Shown here: positions 6,506 to 15,872 of the stretch, in pieces
Layout: each line of letters opens with the position of its first letter
How positions within the stretch are numbered: position 1 is the stretch's first letter
DNA from: CAYFMP01 sp964344215
GTDB taxonomy: Bacteria; Pseudomonadota; Alphaproteobacteria; Rhodospirillales; Casp-alpha2
Direction of reading: 5' to 3'
Length of the DNA stretch: 21,437 bases
NCBI GenBank assembly: GCA_964344215.1
Contig: CAYFMP010000065.1
Location: forward strand, 1 to 21,437
Translations under genes and position numbers: made by a program
The notes under the pieces: generated by a model
Seen by the model: only the letters and a program-made list of their open reading frames with translations
The model's database searches: none
Told to the model about the DNA's origin: nothing

Positions 6506-7582
6506 ATGGACGATCTGGAAACACTTCGTTCCGATCTTCTTGGGGCGGCCGAAGAAGCGGCCGATTTGGCGGCGCTCGAACAACTACGCGTTTCGGCGCT
6601 CGGCAAGAAAGGCCGCATCACCGCCCTGATGAAAGATTTGGGCGGTATGGACGCGGAAGCCCGCAAACAAGCCGGCCAAGCCCTCAACGTCTTGAAGGCG
6701 GAAGTTGCCGGCGCCATCGAGGCGCGACGCGACGCCCTATCCGCGGTCGAACTCGACGCCCGGCTGATGGAGGAGCGGATTGACGTAACCCTGCCCGTCC
6801 GGCCCGAACAGGACGGCCGTATCCATCCCATCAGCCAGACCCTGGACGAGGTCGTCGCGGTGCTCGGCGAGATGGGGTTCTCGGTCGCCGAAGGTCCCGA
6901 TATAGAGGACGATTGGCACAACTTCACAGCGCTCAATATACCACCCGACCACCCGGCCCGTCAGGAACACGACACCTTCTACCTGCCGGGAGGCGGTGAA
7001 AACGATCGAATGGTCCTCAGGACCCACACCTCGCCGGTGCAAATTCGCACCATGCAGAAGCAAAAACCGCCGCTTCGCATCATCGTGCCGGGCCGCACCT
7101 ACCGTTGCGATTACGACGCCACGCACTCGCCGATGTTCCATCAGGTCGAGGGATTGGTCGTCGACGAGACCACGCACATGGGGCACCTGAAAGGGTGTCT
7201 GATCGATTTCTGCCGCGCCTTCTTCGGGGTCGACGACCTGCCGGTCCGCTTCCGGCCGAGCTATTTCCCGTTCACCGAACCGTCGGCCGAAGTCGATATC
7301 GGATGCACCCGGGAGGGCGGCGAGTTCCGTATCGGCCACGGTGACGACTGGCTGGAAATTCTGGGCTGCGGCATGGTCAATCCGCGAGTGTTGGAGAATT
7401 GCGACATCGATCCGGGTAGATACCAGGGCTTCGCTTTCGGCATGGGAGTCGAGCGCATGGCGATGCTGAAGTACGGCATCCCGGACCTACGCACGTTCTT
7501 CGAATCGGACCTGCGCTGGCTCAGGCACTACGGCTTCAAGGCCCTCGACGTGCCGAGCATGGTCGGAGGGCTCAATCGATGA
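6506..7582 (+). CDS. pheS: phenylalanyl-tRNA synthetase alpha subunit
   Basis: A 358-residue catalytic subunit of the alpha2-beta2 PheRS that charges tRNA-Phe. The N-terminal helical, coiled-coil tRNA-binding region (about 1-85) is followed by the class II catalytic domain: motif 1 near GRIHPISQT (104-112), motif 2 GRTYRCDYDATHSPMFHQVE (196-215) and motif 3 GFAFGMGVERMAMLKYGI (308-325). The chosen ATG gives the family start MDDLETLRSDLL; a TTG at 6485 in the same frame is less likely. The GGGGGA at 6487-6492 is a distant Shine-Dalgarno. Its stop overlaps the pheT start (ATGA), so the two subunits are translationally coupled for 1:1 assembly. Confidence 0.97.
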   Translation: MDDLETLRSDLLGAAEEAADLAALEQLRVSALGKKGRITALMKDLGGMDAEARKQAGQALNVLKAEVAGAIEARRDALSAVELDARLMEERIDVTLPVRPEQDGRIHPISQTLDEVVAVLGEMGFSVAEGPDIEDDWHNFTALNIPPDHPARQEHDTFYLPGGGENDRMVLRTHTSPVQIRTMQKQKPPLRIIVPGRTYRCDYDATHSPMFHQVEGLVVDETTHMGHLKGCLIDFCRAFFGVDDLPVRFRPSYFPFTEPSAEVDIGCTREGGEFRIGHGDDWLEILGCGMVNPRVLENCDIDPGRYQGFAFGMGVERMAMLKYGIPDLRTFFESDLRWLRHYGFKALDVPSMVGGLNR

Positions 7583-9984
7583 AGTTCACGGTGAGTTGGC
7601 TCAAGGAGCACCTTGACACCCAGGCCGGTGTCGATGCCCTGGTCGAGCGCCTGACCATGGTCGGCCTCGAAGTCGAGAAAGTGACCGACCGGGCGGAAGG
7701 GCTGGAGACCTTCGTCGTTGGCCACGTGCTCGACGCCGCACCGCACCCGAACGCCGACAAATTGCAGGTATGCCGGGTCGATAACGGATCCGAGGAGGTC
7801 GAAGTGGTGTGCGGGGCACCCAACGCCCGGACCGGCATGAAAGGTGTATTTGCCGCCTCCGGCTCCCATATCCCGGGTACCGGCATTACCCTGAAACCGA
7901 CCGAGATCAGGGGCGTCACCAGCAACGGCATGCTGTTGTCGGAACGCGAGATGGGATTGAGCGACGATCATGAAGGTATCGTCGAACTGCCGGACAAATC
8001 ACCGATCGGCGCGTCGGCCGTTTCGGTCATGGGCCTGGACGATCCGATCATCGAAATCGCCATCACCCCCAACCGCGGCGATTGTCTGGGCGTCCGCGGC
8101 ATCGCGCGTGACCTTGCAGCATCCGGAATCGGCAGTCTGAAACCGCTGACCAACGGTCCGCTGCCCGGTACCTTCGAGAGCCCTGTCGAGGTGTACCTGG
8201 AGTTCGACGAGGCGACCGCCGACGCCTGCCCCTATTTCGTCGGGCGCTACGTACGCGGCGTGCAGAACGGCGAAAGCCCGAAGTGGCTCAAGGACAAGCT
8301 CCTCGCCATTGGCCTGCGACCGATTTCGGCCCTGGTCGACATCACCAATTTGATCACCGTGGATCTCGGCCGGCCGCTGCACGTTTTCGACGCCGCCAAG
8401 GTCAATGGCCACATCCGCCCCAGGCTGGCCCGGCCGGGCGAGAAGTTGCCGGCGCTCGACGGCAAGGAATACGAACTCGATGGCGAGATGACGGTGATCG
8501 CCGATGACGACAAGCCGGAAGGTTTGGGTGGCGTCATCGGCGGCGAGGATTCAGGCTGCACCGGTGAAACCACCGACGTGTTTATCGAGTCCGCCTACTT
8601 TGATCCGATCCGTACCGCCATGACCGGACGCAAGCTCAATATCCAGTCCGACGCCCGCTATCGGTTCGAACGCGGTGTCGATCCGGCTTTCCTGGTCGAC
8701 GGTATGGAGATCGCCACTCGGTTGGTCATCGACCTGTGCGGCGGCGAAGCTTCGGAACTAGTCATTGCCGGCCAGGAACCGGACTGGCGCCGCCAAGTCG
8801 CGCTACGGCCCGGCCGCATCAAAGAGTTGGGCGGCGTCGACGTACCGCTCGACGAGATTGAGCGAATCCTCATGGTGCTCGGATTCACGGTTGACGAGGA
8901 CGGCGACGATTTCGAGGTGTCGGTGCCGTCGTGGCGCAGCGACATCGTCGGTGAGGCTTGCCTGGTCGAAGAGGTTGTTCGCATCTACGGGTTCGACAAG
9001 ATTCCAGCGGTGTCAATGGACACCGACGGCGCCCTGCCGAGCATGGCCCTAACGCCGGTGCAGAGACGGCGCTCGGCGGCGCGGCGGCTGTTGGCCGGTC
9101 GCGGCATGGTCGAAGCGATCACCTACTCGTTCCTCGGTTCAGAAGAGGCCCGGTTGTTCGGCGAGGTTCCGCCTGATCTTGAACTGGTCAACCCGATCAG
9201 CACCGACCTCGACGTCATGCGCCCGTCCGTTCTGCCCAATTTAATCGATGCGGCCGGCCGCAACGCCGCCCGCGGCACCGAGGACGCGGCCCTCTTCGAG
9301 GTCGGGCCGCAATTCTCGGGCGACAAACCCGAGGACGAGTTCAACATGGTAACCGGCATTCGCTCCGGCGCCATCGGCGATCGCAACTGGGCTGGACAGC
9401 CTCGGCCGGTCGACGCTTTCGATGCCAAGGCCGACGCTCTAGCGGTCCTGGCCGATCTCGGAATTCCGGTCGAAAAGGTACAGATCACCGTCGATGCGCC
9501 GCGCTGGTATCACCCGGGAAGGTCCGGCGTCATGCGCTTGGGCCCGAAAACGGTGCTCGCCAACTTCGGCGAGATTCATCCGGGCGTGCTTGGGAAGATG
9601 GGCGTCAAGGGTCCCGTCGCCGGTTTCGAGGTTTTCATCGACAACCTGCCCGAACCAAAGACCAAGAGCGGCGGCGCCAAGCCGCACCTCGATCTGCCGC
9701 AGTTTCACACGGTCGAGCGCGATTTCGCCTTCGTGGTCGACGCCGACGTGGACGCCAGCGCCGTCGTCAGCGCGGCGCGTGGGGCCGAGAAGAAACTCAT
9801 CGTCGGGATCAAGGTATTCGACGTTTTTGCCGGAGGCAACCTAGGCGACGGCAAGAAGTCCCTGGCCATCAACGTGACCCTGCAGCCGCTCGAGAAGACC
9901 CTGACCGATGAAGAGATCGATGCGGTAGCCGAGCGTATCGTCGACAGCGTCACCAAGAAGACCGGCGGCGTTCTCCGAGCCTGA
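7579..9984 (+). CDS. pheT: phenylalanyl-tRNA synthetase beta subunit
   Basis: An 801-residue beta subunit of PheRS, with tRNA-binding and proofreading roles. The EMAP-type tRNA-binding domain covers about 42-150 (HPNADKL at 56-62, CGAPN at 78-82, SNGMLLSEREMG near 115-126). B3/4 editing, B5 and catalytic-like domains follow; GRKLNIQSDARYRFERGVDP marks the end of B3/4. The C-terminal FDX-ACB domain (about 705-801) starts near LPQFHTVERDFAF and ends KKTGGVLRA. Length is normal. It begins in the pheS stop codon and is followed after 16 bases by a HAD hydrolase that probably shares its transcript. Confidence 0.97.
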   Translation: MKFTVSWLKEHLDTQAGVDALVERLTMVGLEVEKVTDRAEGLETFVVGHVLDAAPHPNADKLQVCRVDNGSEEVEVVCGAPNARTGMKGVFAASGSHIPGTGITLKPTEIRGVTSNGMLLSEREMGLSDDHEGIVELPDKSPIGASAVSVMGLDDPIIEIAITPNRGDCLGVRGIARDLAASGIGSLKPLTNGPLPGTFESPVEVYLEFDEATADACPYFVGRYVRGVQNGESPKWLKDKLLAIGLRPISALVDITNLITVDLGRPLHVFDAAKVNGHIRPRLARPGEKLPALDGKEYELDGEMTVIADDDKPEGLGGVIGGEDSGCTGETTDVFIESAYFDPIRTAMTGRKLNIQSDARYRFERGVDPAFLVDGMEIATRLVIDLCGGEASELVIAGQEPDWRRQVALRPGRIKELGGVDVPLDEIERILMVLGFTVDEDGDDFEVSVPSWRSDIVGEACLVEEVVRIYGFDKIPAVSMDTDGALPSMALTPVQRRRSAARRLLAGRGMVEAITYSFLGSEEARLFGEVPPDLELVNPISTDLDVMRPSVLPNLIDAAGRNAARGTEDAALFEVGPQFSGDKPEDEFNMVTGIRSGAIGDRNWAGQPRPVDAFDAKADALAVLADLGIPVEKVQITVDAPRWYHPGRSGVMRLGPKTVLANFGEIHPGVLGKMGVKGPVAGFEVFIDNLPEPKTKSGGAKPHLDLPQFHTVERDFAFVVDADVDASAVVSAARGAEKKLIVGIKVFDVFAGGNLGDGKKSLAINVTLQPLEKTLTDEEIDAVAERIVDSVTKKTGGVLRA

Positions 9985-10000
9985 TCCGGAAGACGGGAAA

Positions 10001-10795
10001 ATGCAGCCGCTGGTCAACCTTCCCGACGAAGTTCGAAAGCGGATCAAGGGAGTGTTCGCCGACATCGACGACACCTTGACCACGGAAGGCAAGCTGACGG
10101 CACAAGCCTTCAACGCCATGGCCGACCTTCAGGCCGCCGGTTTTCTGATGGTGCCGATTACCGGCCGGCCGGCCGGATGGTGCGACCATATCGCCCGCAT
10201 GTGGCCGGTCGACGCGGTAGTTGGGGAAAACGGCGCCTTCTATTTCCTCTACGATCACGCCGAACGGAAGTTTCGCAAGCGGTTCATGGCAAGCGACGAG
10301 GAGCGCCGCGAACGGCGCCGGCGCTTTGAGGATGTCACCGAAGATATCCTAAGTCAGGTGCCAGGTGCGGCGCTGGCTTCGGATCAGCCGTACCGTGAAG
10401 CCGATCTTGCCATCGACTATCGCGAAGACGTCGCGCCGCTCGACGACGCCGCCGTCGATCGCATCGTCGGGATCATGGAAGCGGCCGGCATGACGGCCAA
10501 AATCAGTTCCATCCACGTCAACGGCTGGTTCGGCGACTACGACAAGCTGACCATGACCCGGTCCATGATGGCAGAGTGTTTCGACACGGAGCTGAATTCG
10601 GAAAAGGAACGATACCTTTTCGTCGGCGATTCTCCCAACGATCAGCCCATGTTCAGGTTCTTCCCCCATGCCGTTGGAGTCGCCAACATCAACGAGTTCG
10701 CCGATCGGCTGGAGACCACGCCGGCCTACGTCACCGTCGCCTCGGCCGGGGCCGGGTTCGCGGAGGTGGCGGGGGCTCTGCTGTCGACCCGTTAG
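10001..10795 (+). CDS. HAD-superfamily (IIB/Cof-like) phosphatase
   Basis: A 264-residue HAD hydrolase with the four catalytic motifs: I, DIDDTLT (nucleophile Asp21, acid Asp23); II, Thr54 in VPITGRP; III, Lys182 in GDYDKL; IV, GDSPND (209-214). The insertion between motifs II and III (about 85-175) is a C2-type cap, which places it with sugar-phosphate phosphatases of the Cof, sucrose-phosphatase or mannosyl-phosphoglycerate-phosphatase kind. The substrate is unknown. It is cytosolic, with no signal peptide. It follows pheT by 16 bases and is probably co-transcribed, although no functional link to PheRS is evident. Its stop codon overlaps the stop of the convergent cyclase gene by 4 bases. 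Confidence 0.85.
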   Translation: MQPLVNLPDEVRKRIKGVFADIDDTLTTEGKLTAQAFNAMADLQAAGFLMVPITGRPAGWCDHIARMWPVDAVVGENGAFYFLYDHAERKFRKRFMASDEERRERRRRFEDVTEDILSQVPGAALASDQPYREADLAIDYREDVAPLDDAAVDRIVGIMEAAGMTAKISSIHVNGWFGDYDKLTMTRSMMAECFDTELNSEKERYLFVGDSPNDQPMFRFFPHAVGVANINEFADRLETTPAYVTVASAGAGFAEVAGALLSTR

Positions 10796-12111
10796 GGCGC
10801 AACCGTGTAGACCCGGGTCGGCGTCGTCCGGCCACGGACGGTGATCTCCCCGACTTCTTCGAAACGACACAGCCCGCGGCAGGCTTCGGCCGTGTTCTCG
10901 CCGGCCAGGACGTAGGTTCCGTGATCCTTGTTGAGCTGTTCGAGACGGGCGGCGATGTTGACGTCGTCGCCATGGACCGTGAACGAAAGTCGGCTCTCGG
11001 CGCCGATGGCGCCGATCACGATTTCGCCGGTGTTGATACCGCAACGGGTCTTGAGAGCAATACCATTGCCGAAGGTTCTCGTCCTTCCCACTTCCTGAAT
11101 GCCGAGCGAGGTGCGAACGGCGTTGGCGGCGTGATCCGGATCGGACGTGACCGCATTGAAAGTAATCAGCATCAGGTCGCCCTGATACTGGGTGATGACA
11201 CCGCCGTAACGGTCGATGACTTCGGCCATGGCGCCGAAGTAGTCGTTCAAGGTTTGAGCCAGCTCCTGCGGGGATAATTTCTCCGATACTGTCGAGAACG
11301 CCTCGATGTCGGTGAACACCACCGAGGCGGTTTTCAACTCGCCGTCGCCCGGTTGAATGGCTTCGTCGGCAGACGTGATTCGTTCGGCCACCTGATGCGA
11401 GACGAACCGCGACAGGTCTTCCGCCGCCGCGCCCTCGTAAACGGCTTTGTTCAACGTGCGCTGTGCCCTGAGAATGGCCACGGCCAGCACCGCAGTGACC
11501 AGGACGATGGAAATGATCTTGTCGACCTCGGCGCCGATGAGAACGGCGTTGGAGGTCAGGTAGGTAACGTAATTGCGGGTGATCATCGGGTCTTCGGGGA
11601 CAGCGAAAATGACGTAAAGCACCAGACAGAGCCAACCCAGTGCCGCCGCACCCCCGGCCAGCACGATATATCGGGGCTCGAACCTGAGCGCCCGAAGGGC
11701 GATGAAGATAAATACGTAGATCATCGTCGGCGCCTTCAGGTAGAAGGACGGTGGCTGCTGGTATTGAATATGAAAACTCCAGATCAAAACCATCAGCAGG
11801 CCGATATCCATGATGACGGAAATCATCAGCAGCCATCCCGGCAGGTACGGCTTGTAAGAACAACCGAGGCGAACCACGGTGAACAGGAAATAGAGGCCCA
11901 ACGCCCACGGAACCGGTTGAAAGGGTGCGCCCACCGCCGTCGACGGCGCCAGCGCGAACAGGCTGGCGAAAACCATTACCAGAACCAATTGAACCCAGCT
12001 GATCAGTTTTTCGCTATTGATCTGCTGTTGGGCGATCGATTGTTGAACCCGTGCCGGAAGGGCGGAGCCTAGCCGTTCGCCGAAGATGAACCTCGAGAGG
12101 TTGCTCCACAT
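10792..12111 (-). CDS. membrane-anchored class III adenylate/guanylate cyclase
   Basis: A 439-residue cyclase that would make cAMP or cGMP. Six hydrophobic helices (about 37-56, 68-86, 92-112, 128-143, 147-170 and 198-215) form a membrane module, then a short linker and a class III catalytic domain (about 258-437). Metal-binding Asp268 (FTDIEAFS) and Asp312 (QYQGDLML) and the transition-state Asn385 and Arg389 (VNIAAR) are present. The usual Lys/Asp purine-selecting pair appears as Gln308 and Thr378, so the nucleotide cannot be assigned with certainty. The gene starts 12 bases after the GntR regulator gene on the same strand, suggesting one operon with it and the FAD dehydrogenase. A membrane sensor input is likely; its signal is unknown. 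Confidence 0.9.
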   Translation of the reverse strand: MWSNLSRFIFGERLGSALPARVQQSIAQQQINSEKLISWVQLVLVMVFASLFALAPSTAVGAPFQPVPWALGLYFLFTVVRLGCSYKPYLPGWLLMISVIMDIGLLMVLIWSFHIQYQQPPSFYLKAPTMIYVFIFIALRALRFEPRYIVLAGGAAALGWLCLVLYVIFAVPEDPMITRNYVTYLTSNAVLIGAEVDKIISIVLVTAVLAVAILRAQRTLNKAVYEGAAAEDLSRFVSHQVAERITSADEAIQPGDGELKTASVVFTDIEAFSTVSEKLSPQELAQTLNDYFGAMAEVIDRYGGVITQYQGDLMLITFNAVTSDPDHAANAVRTSLGIQEVGRTRTFGNGIALKTRCGINTGEIVIGAIGAESRLSFTVHGDDVNIAARLEQLNKDHGTYVLAGENTAEACRGLCRFEEVGEITVRGRTTPTRVYTVAP

Positions 12112-12123
12112 GAACCTTGCACC

Positions 12124-12849
12124 TCAATCGGACGACGATCGCGTCCCCACATTGTCGTTCAAAATGGCGTCCTTTACCGCCTCACATTTGTTCACGAGGT
12201 GTTGTTTGAGTAGAACGGCGAGGCGTTGGCCGTCGCGGGCCGCCAAGGCATCCAATATCCGTTCGTGCTCCGCCATTGCTTCATCCCAGCGCGTGCGCGA
12301 AATGTTGGCCATGTAGCGAGCACGACGGATACGCCCGGTCAGACCCCTGAAGACAGCGGCTAGCGTTCGATTGCCGGCGGCATCGAGAATTCGCTCGTGG
12401 ATCGCCTCGTTGAGGCGGAAATAGTCGGCGCGATCGCCACGTGTATGATGCAGCGCCATCTGATAGTGCAGGGCCTTGATCTCGGCGATTTCCTCGTCGG
12501 TGATCCGCTGGCAGGCCAGTTCGCCGGACAAGGCTTCCAAGGCACCCATGACCGGAAACATCTCGTCCACATCCTCGGTGGTCAGCTGCGAAACCCTGGC
12601 TCCCCGGTTGGGCAGCAGCGTCAACAGGCCCTCCGAGGCCAGCACTTTGAGCGCTTCGCGAAGCGGCGTACGCGAGACCCCAAACCGGCTACAGAGGTCC
12701 TTTTCCGGGATTCGCGCGCCGGCCACGAGCTCGCCGTCGAAGATCATGTTTCGAAGATGTTCGGCGATTTCCTCGTGCAGGGAGGCTCGGCTGATCGGTG
12801 GAGTCCCGGTATCGTCGTTGGTCGGTGCGGGCAAGTTGTCGGTATCCAT
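12124..12849 (-). CDS. GntR-family transcriptional regulator, FCD (FadR) subfamily
   Basis: A 241-residue DNA-binding regulator. The winged helix-turn-helix covers about 24-88 (LHEEIAEHLRNMIFDGEL, IPEKDLCSRFGVSRTPLREAL, LLPNRGARVS) and the FCD ligand domain about 94-225. Probable metal ligands of the FCD site are Asn147, His151, His195 and His217. FCD regulators usually bind small carboxylic acids and repress neighbouring catabolic genes. It begins 5 bases after the FAD dehydrogenase stop and precedes the cyclase by 12 bases. It probably controls the divergent promoters at 15873-16016, where a repeated TTGAATGCA could be its operator. The ATG at 12847-12849 is chosen because the open frame further upstream only shadows the dehydrogenase gene. 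Confidence 0.92.
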   Translation of the reverse strand: MDTDNLPAPTNDDTGTPPISRASLHEEIAEHLRNMIFDGELVAGARIPEKDLCSRFGVSRTPLREALKVLASEGLLTLLPNRGARVSQLTTEDVDEMFPVMGALEALSGELACQRITDEEIAEIKALHYQMALHHTRGDRADYFRLNEAIHERILDAAGNRTLAAVFRGLTGRIRRARYMANISRTRWDEAMAEHERILDALAARDGQRLAVLLKQHLVNKCEAVKDAILNDNVGTRSSSD

Positions 12850-12854
12850 CGCCG

Positions 12855-15839
12855 TCAATCCCTCGGCTTCAAGGCCGCTTCGAGGACGCGAGCGACATGG
12901 ACAGCCGACCGACCGGTTCCATCTTCGATCTGGTGGCGGCAACTGGTGCCGCCGGCGACAATAAGGGTATCGCCGGACTCTCCGCGTATGGCCGGAAACA
13001 GCGACAGTTCCCCCATTTTCATGGAAATTTCGTGGTTGCCCCTTTCGTAGCCAAAGGCGCCGGCCATGCCGCAACACGAACTCTCGACGATCTCGATTTC
13101 CAGGCTGGGAACAAGGCCAAGAACGCGCTCCAGCGCATCCATGGTCTGAAAGGCCTTTTGATGGCAGTGACCGTGGACAAGGGCGCGATGGTTCGAAAGC
13201 GGCTCGAGGTCGAGTTCGAGCCGGCCGGCCGCGTCTTCGGCGGCCAGGAATTCCTCGAACAGCACGGCATTCCCGGCCAACGCCTCGGCGGCTTCGCCAA
13301 GGCCCATGACCTGGGTCTCGTCGCGCAGCGAAAGAAGGCAGGACGGTTCGAGCCCGACGACGGGAAGATTGCGTTGCAGGAACGGCCGTAGGGCATTCAG
13401 CATCCGCTGAGCCTCGGTGCGCGCCTCGTCGATCAGGCCGGCCGCCAGGAACGTCCGTCCGCAACAGAGCGGCCGGTCGCCGTCGTGGGCCGGCGGAAAA
13501 TGTATCCTGTAACCGGCCGCCGCCAGAACGGCGACGGCGGCGCGGGCGTTTTCCGGTTCGAAGTAGGTGTTGAATGTGTCGGCCCAGAACACCACCTCGC
13601 GCCCCTTCGGGTTGCCGGTTTCGTAAGTCTCGGGCCGAAACGGATCGGCGTGCCAAGCCGGAAGTGGGCGTTTGGCGCTGAAGCCGGTAGCGAGTTCGCC
13701 GATCTGCGACAATCCGGGCACGGTGTTACGAAGGTTGAGAAGAAGGCCGAACCTGGAAGCGGCGGGAGCGTACCTGGGAAGGAAAGCGACCAGTCTGTCG
13801 AACAGGCGGAGGCCGTGGCGCTTGCCGCGCTGGTAGAGGAACTCGATCTTCATGCGAGCCATGTCGACGCCGGTCGGGCACTCCCGCTTGCAGCCCTTGC
13901 AGCCGACGCAGAGCTTCATGGTCTCGTACATATCGTCCGACAGCAGGACGTCCCTGCCCAGTTGGCCGGAAAGGGCGAGGCGCAGGGTATTGGCGCGGCC
14001 GCGGGTCAGATGCTTTTCGTCGCCCGACGCCCTGAACGACGGGCACATGACGCCGTCGGCGGATTTGCGGCAGGCGCCGTTGTTGTTGCACATCTCGACG
14101 GCGCCGCCGAAGCCACCCCAGTCTGACCAGTCGAGACCGGTCTCCAGAGATGGAACCACGTAACCGGGCTTGTAGCGGAACAGCGAGCGGTCATCCATCT
14201 TCGGTGGTTCGACAATCTTGCCGGGGTTCATCAGGCGCTCTGGATCGAACGCCGTCTTGACCTCGCCGAAAGCCTCGACCATGCGCGAGCCGAACATGGT
14301 TTCGTGAAATTCGGAGCGGGCCAAGCCGTCGCCGTGCTCGCCGGAGTGCGATCCCTTGTATTCGCGGACCATGGCGAACGCCTCTTCGGCGATCTGACGC
14401 ATCTTGCCGACGTCGATGTCCGATTTGAGGTTGAGCACGGGGCGGACATGGAGGCAGCCGACCGAAGCATGCGCGTACCAGGTGCCGGTGGTGCCGTGCT
14501 TGGCGAATACGTCGGTCAGGCGGGCCGTATAGTCGGCCAAGTCCTCGAGGGCGACGGCGCAATCCTCGATGAACGAGATCGGTTTACCGTCTCCCTTCAT
14601 CGACATCATGATGTTGAGGCCGGCCTTGCGAACCTCCCAGACGGCTTGCTGGAAATCGGGTTCTATGGCCGGCACAACAGCGTCGCGGTGCCCGATATCC
14701 TCCATCAGCTCGACCAGTTGCGCCAGCTTGCGGTGCTGCTCACCAGCTTCGTCGCCGGCGAATTCGACCAGCAACAGCGCCTCGGGCTCGCCTTGTACAA
14801 AGCGCTCGACGGCGGGACGGAACAGAGGAATGTCGCGCGACAACTCGATCATCGTTCGATCCACTAACTCGACGGCGGCCGGCTCCAGCTCGACGATGTG
14901 CTGCGCCGATTCCATGGCGCTGTAGAAGGTCGGGAAATGGCAGATGCCAAGGACCTTGTGGGCAGGCAGCGGTTGCAGATCGAGCTCGATGCCGGTGGAG
15001 AACGCCAGCGTTCCTTCCGAGCCGACAAGCAGATGAGCAAGATTGGGGTGAGCCTGATCGACGCCGACCGTCGCCTCCGCCCACGCCCCTCGCTGGGTGC
15101 CTTCCGGCATCAGGGCGTCGATGTTGTAGCCGCCGACCCGGCGCATCAGGTCGGGGAAGCGATGCGTGATCTCGTCGGCTTCGCGACGGCCCAAGTCGAG
15201 CAGGCGGGAGACCAGCCCGGCCTGTTTGACGGTCAGAGCGGCGCTACCGGCGTTGTCGGTGACTTCGCCGAATCGCATGGTGGAGCCGTCCATCAGGATG
15301 GCGTCGATTGCCTTGACGTTGTCGCGCATCGGTCCGTAGCGGATCGACCGCGCCCCGCAACTGTTGTTGCCGGCCATGCCGCCGATGGTGGCGCGGCTGC
15401 CGGTCGACACGTCGACCGGAAACCACAGTCCTTGCGGTTTGAGGAAGGCATTGAGGCGGTCGAGCACCATGCCGGGCTCGACCAACGCGGTACGGGCCTC
15501 GGCGTCGAACCACAGCACCTGGTTCAGGTGCTTCGAGACGTCGACGACGATAGCCTCGCCGACCGTTTGGCCGCATTGCGAAGTGCCGCCGCCCCGCGGC
15601 AGTACGGGAACGCCCTCCTCGGCGGCGACCTCCATGACCCGAACCACGTCATCGCAGGTCTTCGGCACAACAACCCCGATCGGCTCGATTTGATAGACCG
15701 AAGCGTCGGTGCTGTAACGTCCGCGGTTGAACGGATCGAACAGCACCTCGCCTTCGATTTCCTTGGTCAGGCGCGCCGACAGATGGCTGTCGCCGATCCG
15801 TGAAAGTTTTTCGTTCGTAGCCTGGGTATGGCGCGCCAT
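12855..15839 (-). CDS. FAD- and 4Fe-4S-containing 2-hydroxyacid dehydrogenase (YdiJ/D-lactate dehydrogenase type)
   Basis: A 994-residue fusion flavoprotein that would oxidise a D-2-hydroxyacid such as lactate, glycolate or 2-hydroxyglutarate and pass electrons to the respiratory chain. A PCMH-type FAD domain (about 50-290) has PRGGGTSQCG (81-90), GNNSCGARSIRYG (157-169) and GSEGTLAF (273-280). The FAD-oxidase C-terminal domain (about 295-545) ends with HASVGCLHVRP (457-467) and SGEHGDGLAR (499-508). Iron-sulfur ligands follow: Cys584/590/599, and Cys644, 647, 650 and 654 (CxxCxxCxxxCP). Two cysteine-rich CCG motifs are at 792-794 and 922-924. The arrangement and length resemble E. coli YdiJ. 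The ATG at 15839 has AGGAG 6 bases upstream; a TTG at 15842 is less well spaced. It leads an operon with the GntR and cyclase genes. The exact substrate is not decidable. Confidence 0.9.
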   Translation of the reverse strand: MARHTQATNEKLSRIGDSHLSARLTKEIEGEVLFDPFNRGRYSTDASVYQIEPIGVVVPKTCDDVVRVMEVAAEEGVPVLPRGGGTSQCGQTVGEAIVVDVSKHLNQVLWFDAEARTALVEPGMVLDRLNAFLKPQGLWFPVDVSTGSRATIGGMAGNNSCGARSIRYGPMRDNVKAIDAILMDGSTMRFGEVTDNAGSAALTVKQAGLVSRLLDLGRREADEITHRFPDLMRRVGGYNIDALMPEGTQRGAWAEATVGVDQAHPNLAHLLVGSEGTLAFSTGIELDLQPLPAHKVLGICHFPTFYSAMESAQHIVELEPAAVELVDRTMIELSRDIPLFRPAVERFVQGEPEALLLVEFAGDEAGEQHRKLAQLVELMEDIGHRDAVVPAIEPDFQQAVWEVRKAGLNIMMSMKGDGKPISFIEDCAVALEDLADYTARLTDVFAKHGTTGTWYAHASVGCLHVRPVLNLKSDIDVGKMRQIAEEAFAMVREYKGSHSGEHGDGLARSEFHETMFGSRMVEAFGEVKTAFDPERLMNPGKIVEPPKMDDRSLFRYKPGYVVPSLETGLDWSDWGGFGGAVEMCNNNGACRKSADGVMCPSFRASGDEKHLTRGRANTLRLALSGQLGRDVLLSDDMYETMKLCVGCKGCKRECPTGVDMARMKIEFLYQRGKRHGLRLFDRLVAFLPRYAPAASRFGLLLNLRNTVPGLSQIGELATGFSAKRPLPAWHADPFRPETYETGNPKGREVVFWADTFNTYFEPENARAAVAVLAAAGYRIHFPPAHDGDRPLCCGRTFLAAGLIDEARTEAQRMLNALRPFLQRNLPVVGLEPSCLLSLRDETQVMGLGEAAEALAGNAVLFEEFLAAEDAAGRLELDLEPLSNHRALVHGHCHQKAFQTMDALERVLGLVPSLEIEIVESSCCGMAGAFGYERGNHEISMKMGELSLFPAIRGESGDTLIVAGGTSCRHQIEDGTGRSAVHVARVLEAALKPRD

Positions 15840-15872
15840 CAATGGCTCCTATCAGGAAACGCAGTCGCAAAG

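Noticed and set aside
10349..11908. 519-residue minus-strand frame across the HAD and cyclase genes
   Set aside because: It overlaps two well-supported genes in another frame, and its Arg/His/Gly-rich product shows no domain.
12850..13656. Upstream extension of the GntR regulator to 510 residues
   Set aside because: It shadows the C-terminal part of the FAD dehydrogenase in another frame; the ATG at 12849 fits the family.
14898..15803. 301-residue plus-strand open frame opposite the FAD dehydrogenase
   Set aside because: It is antisense to conserved FAD-domain motifs and has no domain of its own.
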